In this document: positions 24,256 through 31,288 of the stretch, piece after piece
How the letters are laid out: every line of letters starts with the position of its first letter
How positions within the stretch are numbered: position 1 is the stretch's first letter
NCBI GenBank assembly: GCA_013376985.1
Contig: JACABB010000036.1
Location: forward strand, 1-60,137
Source: Bacteroidales bacterium
GTDB taxonomy: Bacteria > Bacteroidota > Bacteroidia > Bacteroidales > Tenuifilaceae
Length of the DNA: 60,137 nucleotides
Reading direction: 5' to 3'
Position numbers and translations under genes: made by a program
Notes under the pieces: generated by a model
Database searches by the model: none
Told to the model about the DNA's origin: nothing
Seen by the model: the letters and a program-made list of their open reading frames with translations, nothing else

Positions 24256-24981
24256 ATGAACGCCTTAACTGATTTATCCGCACTTCTTAAAAAGCCCGAA
24301 CAGCTTAACTGTAGGTATTTCGCCGTTTATTCGAGTGAAATAGCAGAAAAAAACAAGCTGTTCGATAATTATAGCGATTCTAATGCTGTTATAGAAAGTG
24401 CCACAAATCAATTAAGTTCATTCGTTCAGGAGTTGCAGCAATCAGGGTGTAATATCGAAATTTGGTTCAGCGATACGCCAAAACCTTCGAAGGGAGGTTT
24501 TCGGGTTAAATTTTTTCAGAATCCAAATGCAAGCGTATCGGTTAACCCTTCGGTTGGTTCTGTTAATATTGGCACAGTTAGCAAAGAAGAAGCTGAGCGC
24601 ATTGCCGATGAGCGATTTAATTCGCTTATGGCAAAGTATAAAAGTGAACAGGCAATTGAAGAGTTAAAAAAACAGAATTTAGAATTACAAAGAAAAGTTA
24701 AAGAGTTAACCCCAACAGGATTAGATAGAATTTCGGAAAGATTAATCCCTTATATAGGACCAATAATGGAGGCGTTAAATATTAAAAAAGCAGTAGTCGA
24801 ATCAATGCAAAAAAATGATACCAATCATCAGAATGATGAGCAGCAACAGAAAGATGCCGAGGAGGCTTTAACAGACCTGGCTAAGGATGATCCAGACTTT
24901 GTTAATAAGTTAAAAAAATTGGCAAAACTCAAAAAGGAAAATCCTGCATTGTATAACATGGCAGTAACTCAATTGGGATAA
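24256..24981 (+). CDS. 241-aa coiled-coil protein sharing a domain with the first early gene
   Basis: Residues 18-86 (LNCRYFAVYSSEIAEKNKLF, IEIWFSDTPKPSKGGFRVKF) align with residues 17-89 of the 188-aa early protein at 11214. Residues about 113-155 form a coiled coil (EEAERIADERFNSLMAKYKS, then LKKQNLELQRKVKEL). A short helical domain and an acidic linker follow, and an alpha-helical end (LKKLAKLKKENPALYNMAVT). It starts one base after the previous stop. It could be a spike, vertex or adaptor protein. Finding the same domain in both early and late modules is unusual. Confidence 0.6.
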   Translation: MNALTDLSALLKKPEQLNCRYFAVYSSEIAEKNKLFDNYSDSNAVIESATNQLSSFVQELQQSGCNIEIWFSDTPKPSKGGFRVKFFQNPNASVSVNPSVGSVNIGTVSKEEAERIADERFNSLMAKYKSEQAIEELKKQNLELQRKVKELTPTGLDRISERLIPYIGPIMEALNIKKAVVESMQKNDTNHQNDEQQQKDAEEALTDLAKDDPDFVNKLKKLAKLKKENPALYNMAVTQLG

Positions 24982-24983
24982 TT

Positions 24984-25856
24984 ATGGTACACGATGTTAA
25001 GTTGGCTAATAAGGATGTTTTTAAGGGCGGTTCGTCCTTAATAGTCTACGCTAATCCTACATCCGCAAAAATGGTTAAAGGGATTAATAATATATTACTG
25101 ACTGAAACATCGAGCAATAGTGTTGGGCGCACATCGGGAGATAGGGAAGGAACATTCATTAAAGTTTCTTTGGCTAAACCCATCGGAAGCTATACGTATG
25201 GTTTTGTTATCGAATCGCAAGCAAAATTGGTTGATTCAAAGAACAATACCAACGCAGAGAAGTATGCCACAGAAATGATGGGAAACTTGGTTAAGAATGA
25301 TATTGAGCTTAACAAGAATCTATTAGTCGTTGCTGAATTGTTAGAAAAAGCCAAGGCTAAAGGGTTAAATACTACTGCGCTTCAGGAACAGTTTAATAAG
25401 ATCACGAATCAGTACAACGAGCGGCAAAAGAAAATACAAACATCTAAACTAGTTTCAGTTAAGCAATGGCTTAATGATAAGTGGGACTGGATTAAAAGTA
25501 AGTTTTCAAAGAAAAAAGAAGAGGTAGGTTCAATATCATTAGCCATTGCTGCCGCTGCTGGTGCTATAGTGGCTGTTGGTGCAACTGCCCTGATTTACTA
25601 CTCATTTAAGCCAGACTATGATGACTCTGTCGTTAATCTAAAAGATTCAGCACTGCTACAAAAAGCCGTTTCCAATTTACAACCCGAAGAGGCTAAACAG
25701 CTAAAGGCAAATCTTGAGCATCAGATAGATGATGCCTATAATCAGGGCAAGACAGATCAGGTTTTTGGAGGTTTTTTTGGTAACATTAAAACATTGGCTA
25801 TCGTTGGTTTAGCCGTATGGGGTTTTTCAATGATTTCTAATAAAGGTAAAAAATGA
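24984..25856 (+). CDS. 290-aa protein with two membrane segments, virion-type
   Basis: The N-terminal 80 residues are beta-rich and soluble (SSLIVYANPTSAKMVKGINN, GSYTYGFVIESQAKLV). The middle is helical. Membrane helices lie at about 183-208 (SISLAIAAAAGAIVAVGATA) and 268-286 (IKTLAIVGLAVWGFSMISNK). An amphipathic helix precedes the first (SVKQWLNDKWDWIKSKFSKK). It overlaps the glucosaminidase gene by 4 nt (ATGA). Together with its neighbours it suggests a membrane inside or around the virion, or a host-envelope penetration device. Confidence 0.55.
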   Translation: MVHDVKLANKDVFKGGSSLIVYANPTSAKMVKGINNILLTETSSNSVGRTSGDREGTFIKVSLAKPIGSYTYGFVIESQAKLVDSKNNTNAEKYATEMMGNLVKNDIELNKNLLVVAELLEKAKAKGLNTTALQEQFNKITNQYNERQKKIQTSKLVSVKQWLNDKWDWIKSKFSKKKEEVGSISLAIAAAAGAIVAVGATALIYYSFKPDYDDSVVNLKDSALLQKAVSNLQPEEAKQLKANLEHQIDDAYNQGKTDQVFGGFFGNIKTLAIVGLAVWGFSMISNKGKK

Positions 25857-26362
25857 ATCTATTACAGTTTGTCGAATCTTTTTTTAGCTATGCGTTTAAT
25901 AGCCAGAAAACATACGGCGTTCCTTTTGAGGTTGCACTTGCCCAATCTATTTTGGAAACAGGTTACGGAAAATTTGCCCCTGGCAACATGATGTTTGGTG
26001 TTAAGGCTGGTAGTAACTGGAAGGGAGATAAACAACTGATAAAGACTACTGAGTACCATGATACGGATAAAGTGAAGTACCCTGAAATTATCAGAATAGA
26101 AAAACAACCAAATGGTAAGTACCTGTATACTGTAAGGGATTATTTTAGGAAATATCCAACCCCCCAGGAGTCCTTTAATGATTACGCTATTATGCTTACC
26201 AAAAATTTCAAAACAGCATTTCAGTATAGTAGCGATCCTTTTCGATTCGCGAAGGAACTTGCGCTAAGGGGCTATGCTACAGACCCCAATTATTATAGTA
26301 AGCTAGAAAGCCTGATAAAAGATATACAGGCAAAAAAAAAATTGTTAAAGCTACAGGGATAG
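25853..26362 (+). CDS. glucosaminidase (peptidoglycan hydrolase), possibly extended by frameshift
   Basis: The 169-aa protein is a near-minimal member of the glucosaminidase family (FlgJ/LytD-type). Glu35 in QSILETGYGKFAPGNMMFG is the likely catalytic acid, followed by FRKYPTPQESFNDYAIML and ALRGYATDPNYYSKLESLI. It would cut the glycan chain during entry or exit. There is no signal peptide. The frame ends soon after an A10 run (26332-26341). A -1 shift there instead reads IVKATGIGLGALIIGGIALY plus LILKD, a membrane helix ending at 26418, just 4 nt before the next gene. The extended form would be 188 aa and tail-anchored. Either programmed slippage, a recent mutation or a homopolymer read error explains this. 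Confidence 0.85.
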   Translation: MNLLQFVESFFSYAFNSQKTYGVPFEVALAQSILETGYGKFAPGNMMFGVKAGSNWKGDKQLIKTTEYHDTDKVKYPEIIRIEKQPNGKYLYTVRDYFRKYPTPQESFNDYAIMLTKNFKTAFQYSSDPFRFAKELALRGYATDPNYYSKLESLIKDIQAKKKLLKLQG

Positions 26363-26418
26363 GGCTAGGAGCGCTAATTATTGGAGGCATTGCATTATAT
26401 CTAATTCTTAAAGACTAA
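26332..26418 (+). other. A10 slippery run and -1 frame encoding a C-terminal membrane helix
   Basis: Ten consecutive A residues are followed in the -1 frame by 25 codons that encode one ideal hydrophobic helix with Gly-x-Gly packing, then a charged end KD and TAA at 26416-26418. In frame 0 the stop comes at 26360-26362 and leaves a 60-base hole in an otherwise gap-free operon. That asymmetry favours use of the -1 frame. Confidence 0.6.
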
Positions 26419-26422
26419 TTAT

Positions 26423-26683
26423 ATGTGTTATTTAGTTAACTATAATGCTTCGGTTATAACATCGAATGAGAGCATTGAAGCTGATGGTTTTTCGAAAATT
26501 TACTTTGAAAATATAGGCACTGACAGTGCTTTTATTGATGCTGTTATTCCTTTGACTCACCCTAAGTTTTTTGACAACGATCCCGAAAATATTATAAACG
26601 ATAAGTTTAAAGTATCGTTTGCTGGTGCTAATGCTGATAAGCGAGTTTTGGTCATAAAAACCTACTTCGAAAAAAAACCATGA
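26423..26683 (+). CDS. 86-aa beta-rich protein
   Basis: It begins MCYLVNYNASVITSNESIEA and ends VSFAGANADKRVLVIKTYFE. It is predicted to be all-beta and small, so a minor capsid, spike or cement protein is possible. It overlaps the next start by 4 nt (ATGA). Family unknown. Confidence 0.5.
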   Translation: MCYLVNYNASVITSNESIEADGFSKIYFENIGTDSAFIDAVIPLTHPKFFDNDPENIINDKFKVSFAGANADKRVLVIKTYFEKKP

Positions 26684-27096
26684 AATTCTTACTTGAACAG
26701 CTAATCGAACTATTAAAAAAAGCAGATAAAAAAACGCTTTTAATTATTGTTTTTTCTATCCCTTTAATCATGGTTGGTTATTATCGTTACACTGAATTGA
26801 CCCTAAAACTAAGCGCAATAGATAGCACTCTTAATAAGATTCAAATTGATATAACCAAGCAAACTGAGACGAATAGGGAGGTTAAAGGATATATTGATAG
26901 TTCTGTAAAGTTTTTAAAAACAGAGATAATAGAGAGTGTTGGAAGCCAATTAAAGTACCAATTAATATATCAAAATCAGCTGAACCAAAAAGCAATAATT
27001 GATCAGCTTGAAATGTGGGTTAAATACAATGCAAAATATGGAGAGCTTATTAAAAATTATAAAATTTATAGCGATTCAATCTTTTATAGGCCTTGA
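26680..27096 (+). CDS. 138-aa membrane protein with periplasmic coiled domain
   Basis: An N-terminal helix (LLEQLIELLKKADK) is followed by one membrane segment (KTLLIIVFSIPLIMVGYYRY) and a helical outer part (IDSTLNKIQIDITKQTETNR, then LKTEIIESVGSQLKYQLIYQ). The topology resembles lysis-associated spanin or holin-like proteins as well as virion membrane proteins. Being next to the glucosaminidase supports a lysis role. Last gene of the late operon. Confidence 0.5.
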   Translation: MKFLLEQLIELLKKADKKTLLIIVFSIPLIMVGYYRYTELTLKLSAIDSTLNKIQIDITKQTETNREVKGYIDSSVKFLKTEIIESVGSQLKYQLIYQNQLNQKAIIDQLEMWVKYNAKYGELIKNYKIYSDSIFYRP

Positions 27097-27161
27097 TCCA
27101 ATTCAAGCAGAATTTTTACAAAATCTAACCTGGTACCAGGTAATCTATTTTTTAAACCCCT

Positions 27162-28289
27162 TTAAAGATTCTTAACGTTCATCTTTATATTAAGGTTTGC
27201 ACCGCTGTTTAATCGGTACACATACCTTTCGGTCATGGCTATTGAGGTATGTCCATTCTGTAGCTGAAGTTCCCTTATATTAATTCCTAAATCAATTAAT
27301 TCGCTATTTCCAGTATGTTTAAATGAGTATAGTTTTAGCTCCTTACTTATTCCTAGTTTTTCCCGAACGTGCTTAAACCTCATACTTATTATATTTCTGC
27401 TTATTGGTCTTAGCCCCGGTTTTAACCCATCCGAAAAAATGTATAGGTTTTTGTTGTAGCCATTAACGATTGGGTGTAAAAGTTCTATCAGTTGATTTGA
27501 TAGGGTTGGGCTTTTAAATATGTTCGTTTTACTTGTATTTGCATTAATTCTAACTATTCCTTTATCGAGGTCAATATCCTTTATCTTTAACAATCTGATT
27601 TCGTTTGGACGTATAAAACAGTGGTAAACCAAAAGAATTATTATAAATAGTTCTGGTTCGTTCACCCTGGTATAATCAGCTAATTTCTTTTTGTTTCCAT
27701 TATCCCAAACTGTAATTTCAGGAATAGCCTCTTTAAGTTTCTTTTTTTTAAAAGGATTTTCGTCAAATTCGTAGAGTTCACCTATATAATTAAATAGTGC
27801 CTGTAAATATTGAGTATAGCAGTTTATTGTTTTGGCCGCAAACTTCTTTTTGATAAATAGTTCATTCAAGAACCTGTTGGCATCATACTTTGTGAAATCG
27901 GTAACTTTCATGGCTGGACAATTCTTTTTTACCCATTTTTTAAATTTGTCCGCAATATTGGTGTAGCTCTGAGAGGTTCTATTTGATAGGTAATTCGATT
28001 TAAAGGCTATGGCCATGTCTATAGCCTCCTCGATTCTTGGTATATTTTTTTTGGCATCACCTGTAAACCCTCGCTTTAAATCCTTTTTTATTTCGCTGAT
28101 TAATCGTTCTGCTTCAGTATACCTCTCTCTAGGGTTAAGATTAATGGAAATCCATTTTACTTGCCTATCCCACTTTTCGTTTTTTGTATCAAAGATGTAC
28201 CAGTAAACAGCCCATCGTTTAGTTACATCACCCTTGTAATCTCTTAAGTGAGGCTCTTTATATTTAAGCGTGTGTATCAAAGTTGCCAT
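27162..28289 (-). CDS. int: tyrosine integrase of the element
   Basis: The 375-aa recombinase moves the element into and out of the tRNA-Leu gene. I chose the start MATLIHTLKY (28289), because an upstream extension would run into the tRNA. Domains: an N-terminal arm-binding domain, a SAM-like core-binding domain (about 90-190: SYTNIADKFKKWVKKNCPAM), and the catalytic domain with Arg in FIRPNEIRLL, the box-II segment LYSFKHTGN, His in LQNGHTS and the nucleophile Tyr in TERYVY. In box II the usual Arg before His-Thr is Lys, a change I believe is tolerated in several Bacteroidota integrases. It points away from the tRNA, 59 nt from the att repeat, as usual for tRNA-targeting integrases. Confidence 0.93.
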   Translation of the reverse strand: MATLIHTLKYKEPHLRDYKGDVTKRWAVYWYIFDTKNEKWDRQVKWISINLNPRERYTEAERLISEIKKDLKRGFTGDAKKNIPRIEEAIDMAIAFKSNYLSNRTSQSYTNIADKFKKWVKKNCPAMKVTDFTKYDANRFLNELFIKKKFAAKTINCYTQYLQALFNYIGELYEFDENPFKKKKLKEAIPEITVWDNGNKKKLADYTRVNEPELFIIILLVYHCFIRPNEIRLLKIKDIDLDKGIVRINANTSKTNIFKSPTLSNQLIELLHPIVNGYNKNLYIFSDGLKPGLRPISRNIISMRFKHVREKLGISKELKLYSFKHTGNSELIDLGINIRELQLQNGHTSIAMTERYVYRLNSGANLNIKMNVKNL

Positions 28290-28306
28290 AGCCCTAAAAT
28301 GATTAA

Positions 28307-28341
28307 CCCCGCAACGTACTATTAAATAGTACATTGCGGGG
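28307..28341 (-). terminator. long hairpin between tRNA-Leu and the integrase
   Basis: Arms of 17 bp (28307-28323 and 28325-28341) pair with one mismatch around a single-base centre. It lies just inside the right attachment repeat, so it belongs to the element. It can end leftward tRNA transcription, replacing the host terminator that now lies 18 kb away, and shield the integrase. The T run after it is weak. Confidence 0.6.
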
Positions 28342-28347
28342 ATTTGC

Positions 28348-28363
28348 TGTGCCCAGGACAAGA
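28348..28363 (+). repeat. right attachment site repeat
   Basis: TGTGCCCAGGACAAGA is identical to 9984-9999. Fourteen of its 16 bases (28350-28363) are the 3' end of tRNA-Leu(GAG), so insertion leaves a complete tRNA. Confidence 0.92.
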
Positions 28364-28433
28364 CTCGAACTTGCACAACCTTGCGATCACCAGCCCCTCA
28401 AGCTGGCGTGTCTACCAATTTCACCACCTGGGC
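28350..28433 (-). tRNA. tRNA-Leu (anticodon GAG), integration target
   Basis: 84-nt class II tRNA. Acceptor arms GCCCAGG/CCTGGGC plus discriminator A, D-arm GTGAAATTGGTAGACAC, anticodon stem CCAGC/GCTGG with loop TTGAGGG (GAG), a variable arm and GTTCGAGTC. CCA is not encoded. Its 3' end is supplied by the integrated element. Confidence 0.95.
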
Positions 28434-28484
28434 ATAAATTTTCATTAAAATGAGAACCATTGTATTGGGCCTCTGCATTTGCAG

Positions 28485-28568
28485 TGCCCAGAACAGGACT
28501 CGAACCTGCACATAATTGCTTATACTAGTCCCTGAAACTAGCGCGTCTACCAATTCCGCCATCTGGGC
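28485..28568 (-). tRNA. tRNA-Leu (anticodon CAG)
   Basis: 84-nt class II tRNA. Acceptor GCCCAGA/TCTGGGC plus A, D-arm GCGGAATTGGTAGACGC, anticodon stem CTAGT/ACTAG with loop TTCAGGG (CAG), a variable arm and GTTCGAGTCC. It lies 51 nt upstream of tRNA-Leu(GAG) on the same strand, probably in one transcript. Confidence 0.95.
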
Positions 28569-28656
28569 TTCATCATTTTGAATATGATGGCTATACGTTT
28601 CGAAATTCCATCATCAATATGCCACTTTCAAATGGATGGCGGGAACTCGTTCCTCG

Positions 28657-28674
28657 ATTCCGCCATCTGGGCTT
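28657..28674 (-). pseudogene. tRNA-Leu 5' fragment
   Basis: Eighteen bases (ATTCCGCCATCTGGGCTT) are identical to 28553-28570, the 5' end of tRNA-Leu(CAG). The rest of the tRNA is absent. It is a remnant of a duplicated tRNA or an old rearrangement at this hotspot. Confidence 0.7.
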
Positions 28675-28893
28675 TTGGAATTGCGTTTGCAAAAGTAATA
28701 AAAATCTCCTTTTTTCAAAAGTAAAAATAAAAAAAGAATGGGAGAGAGGTTTGGAAGTTTGAAGACGGAAGTCTGAAGTTTGAAAGTTGATAACAGAATT
28801 CTGTGAGGCAGTTTTGCCGTTTAATTGGTATTCGAAATATTCGTAGATGGAATACAGCATCACAATTATACAGTAAAACCGCATCACATCTTC

Positions 28894-31071
28894 CTAAAGA
28901 TTCTCCTTCACATACTTACTCATCATCGTATAAAGATGCAGGGTTGTATTGCCTCCATCAATATTATGGTTTTTATCGGGGTAGAACATCATATCGAATT
29001 GTTTATTGGCTTGTACCAGCTTTTCAATCATTTCAATAGAATTTTGTATATGAACGTTATCATCGCCAGTGCCATGAACGATTAGGAGTTTCCCTATCAG
29101 CTTATCAACATAATTAATGGGCGAATTCTTATCATACCCAAGTGCGTTATCCTGTGGTAACCCCATAAATCTTTCGGTATACACCGAATCGTAGTACCTC
29201 CAATTGGTTACTGGCGCAACTGCAATGGCCATTTTGAATTCATCGGCACCCTTAAACAAGCACAGCGATGACATGTATCCACCGTAGCTCCATCCCCATA
29301 TTCCAATTCTTGAAGAATCAACGTATCCAAGAGATTTAAGGTATTTTGCCGTTTCAATCTGATCTATTGATTCATAGTATCCAAGTTGTCCGTAGGTCAT
29401 CTTCTGAAAAGCTTCACCTTTTCCCCCAGTACCCCTACCATCTGCACAAACAACAATATACCCAATAGAGGCTAAATACTGATCCCAGCTTAAATCCCAC
29501 TCATCCTTAACAGAAATTGAGCCGGGGCCACTATACTGGGTCATCATCACAGGGTATTTGATTGATGGGTCGAAGTTTAGCGGCTTAATGATATAGGCAT
29601 TTAGATCTACCCCTTCCGAGGTTTTAAATGAAAAAAACTCCTTTTTTGGGATATCATAGTAAGCAAGGGTTTCCTTTAATGTATGATTATCTTCTAATAC
29701 CCTAATTTGTTTTCCTTTATCTTTATTAACGGTAACTAGTGTAGGGCTTACAGAGTTTGATTGTGAAAGAATAAAATATTTAAAGTTTTTACTAAACTCA
29801 GCATTATTACTTCCTGAATTTGGTGAAAGTTTAGCCAATTCCAAGTTTTCTATCTTTATGCTATAGATTGCGGTTCTTAAAGGGCTCAAATCAAATCCTT
29901 TGAAAAAAACTCTCTTCCCTTTATTCTCATAGCCATATATTTCAATCACCTCATTCGTTCCATCAGTAAGCTGTTTAACCAATTTGCCATCCATTCCATA
30001 AAGGTAGATGTGGTTATAACCACTCTTCTCGCTAGTTATTATAAAGTTTTTACCATCCTCTGTGAATGTTAAAAGATTATCGGTTGGTTCAGGTAAGTAG
30101 TACTTATTCTCCTCGGTATAAAACGTTTTGGATTCTCCAGTATTTGCATTGGCTACGAGGAAATCCATCTTATTTTGTAACCGATTCATCCGAATTATGC
30201 AAAGTTGATCTGGACTGTATGTCCATTTTATACGGGCAATGTATTGATTACTCTCTTCACCAACATCCATTTTGATTGTTTTACCCGATTCGGCATTGTA
30301 TACATGAATTGATACAACAGAATTCTTTTCGCCTGCCTTTGGGTATTTAAAAGTATAGTTTTCGGGGTATAAATTATTCTGGAACTTTGTCATGTTGAAT
30401 TGCATAACCTCGCTCTCATCAAATCGGTAAAATGCCAATTTCTTGCTATCAGGCGACCATTGCATCCCAGTTGTTAGGGCAAACTCTTCCTCGTACACCC
30501 AATCCACAGCACCATTAATTATAGAATTATATAGTCCATCAAAAGTTATTTGCTTTTCCTCTTTAGTGATTAAGTTCTTGATAAAAATATTATTATCCCT
30601 AACATACGAAACCTTTTGTGCATCAGGGGAAAAAGTAGCAACCATTACCTGATTACTCTCGCTTAATGGCTCTAAAGTTTTTTGTTTTATATCATAAATG
30701 TAGTATGTGGCTTTAAATGAATGGCGGTAGATTCTTGAAACATTAGTAATAATAAACATCTTAGTCTCATTATCACTTAAGATGTAGTTTTCAAAGCGTG
30801 ATAAATCATCGTTATGAAAACTTGATGGATCAAAAAGAACACTTAGCTGCTTCCCTGATGAATAATCATATTCTACAACCCTTCTATCATCCTCTAAAAC
30901 AGTATAGCTTTCACCATCGTTCATTGATGTTAAGCCATTCACACTCTTTTCGTAGAAAATACCTTTCTTATAAAGATCCTCCAATGAGATTTTTCTTTTT
31001 TGTGCATATACTGATGTTGTAGAAAGGAGAATAACCCCGAGAATAATTGCTGTTAAACCACTCTTTTTCAT
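28894..31071 (-). CDS. dipeptidyl peptidase IV-type serine peptidase (S9B)
   Basis: The 725-aa protein releases X-Pro or X-Ala dipeptides from peptide N-termini, probably in the periplasm. I chose MKKSGLTAIILGV as the start because it gives a clean signal peptide ending at VYAQ. An N-terminal beta-propeller (about 60-480) is followed by an alpha/beta hydrolase: catalytic Ser in GIWGWSYGGYMSSL, Asp in HGTGDDNVHIQN, His in DKNHNIDGG. The Glu pair of DPP-IV enzymes is seen in VDWVYEEEF. Length is normal. It stands alone and diverges from thrS. Confidence 0.93.
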   Translation of the reverse strand: MKKSGLTAIILGVILLSTTSVYAQKRKISLEDLYKKGIFYEKSVNGLTSMNDGESYTVLEDDRRVVEYDYSSGKQLSVLFDPSSFHNDDLSRFENYILSDNETKMFIITNVSRIYRHSFKATYYIYDIKQKTLEPLSESNQVMVATFSPDAQKVSYVRDNNIFIKNLITKEEKQITFDGLYNSIINGAVDWVYEEEFALTTGMQWSPDSKKLAFYRFDESEVMQFNMTKFQNNLYPENYTFKYPKAGEKNSVVSIHVYNAESGKTIKMDVGEESNQYIARIKWTYSPDQLCIIRMNRLQNKMDFLVANANTGESKTFYTEENKYYLPEPTDNLLTFTEDGKNFIITSEKSGYNHIYLYGMDGKLVKQLTDGTNEVIEIYGYENKGKRVFFKGFDLSPLRTAIYSIKIENLELAKLSPNSGSNNAEFSKNFKYFILSQSNSVSPTLVTVNKDKGKQIRVLEDNHTLKETLAYYDIPKKEFFSFKTSEGVDLNAYIIKPLNFDPSIKYPVMMTQYSGPGSISVKDEWDLSWDQYLASIGYIVVCADGRGTGGKGEAFQKMTYGQLGYYESIDQIETAKYLKSLGYVDSSRIGIWGWSYGGYMSSLCLFKGADEFKMAIAVAPVTNWRYYDSVYTERFMGLPQDNALGYDKNSPINYVDKLIGKLLIVHGTGDDNVHIQNSIEMIEKLVQANKQFDMMFYPDKNHNIDGGNTTLHLYTMMSKYVKENL

Positions 31072-31242
31072 GCCGAAAAATATTAAAGTTTTTATTTTGA
31101 TCAACTTAAAGCCTAAAGGCTTAATTGGATGGATATTTTTTACAAGCTAATAAAAATCTGAATATTAATCAAAACTAAACGCCTTTTGCAAATTAAATTG
31201 CGTTATTTGAAATGATTCTTGGACTTCTGTGCTCTTAAAATA

Positions 31243-31271
31243 TTGTACTCACAAAGAAATACTTAATTTTG
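31243..31271 (+). promoter_or_regulatory. thrS promoter (-33 TTG and -7 TAATTTTG)
   Basis: TTG (31243-31245), an 18-base spacer and TAATTTTG (31264-31271) fit the Bacteroidota promoter. The start codon is 17 nt further on, so the leader must be very short and cannot hold a T-box. Confidence 0.65.
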
Positions 31272-31288
31272 CGAAAATTTTTATTGGT

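Larger units (their letters stand above)
9984..28363. mobile_element. integrated element (about 18.4 kb) at tRNA-Leu(GAG), candidate tail-less provirus
   Basis: The ends are a 16-bp direct repeat (9984-9999 and 28348-28363) identical to the 3' end of the tRNA-Leu gene. The integrase lies at the right end, next to the tRNA. Gene order: leftward regulator with two accessory genes; divergent operator; early small genes; primase-helicase; more small genes; iteron-like noncoding region; late operon with a transglutaminase-like protein, candidate capsid proteins, membrane proteins and a glucosaminidase; integrase. I recognise no terminase, portal, tail, relaxase or type IV secretion gene. That layout fits a temperate virus without a tail better than a caudate prophage or a conjugative element. 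Boundaries are well supported; the viral nature is inference. Confidence 0.85.

Noticed and set aside
9984-28363. Ordinary caudate prophage or conjugative element
   Set aside because: No terminase, portal, HK97-type capsid, tape measure, tail fibre, relaxase or type IV secretion gene could be recognised. The size is also small for both.
28290-28376. Integrase starting further upstream, at 28376
   Set aside because: That extension would lie within the tRNA-Leu gene and across the attachment repeat; MATLIHTLKY at 28289 is a typical integrase start.
28741-28800. GAAGTTTGAAG-type repeats upstream of the peptidase end
   Set aside because: Short irregular simple-sequence drift, common in intergenic DNA of this phylum; no structure or gene linked to it.
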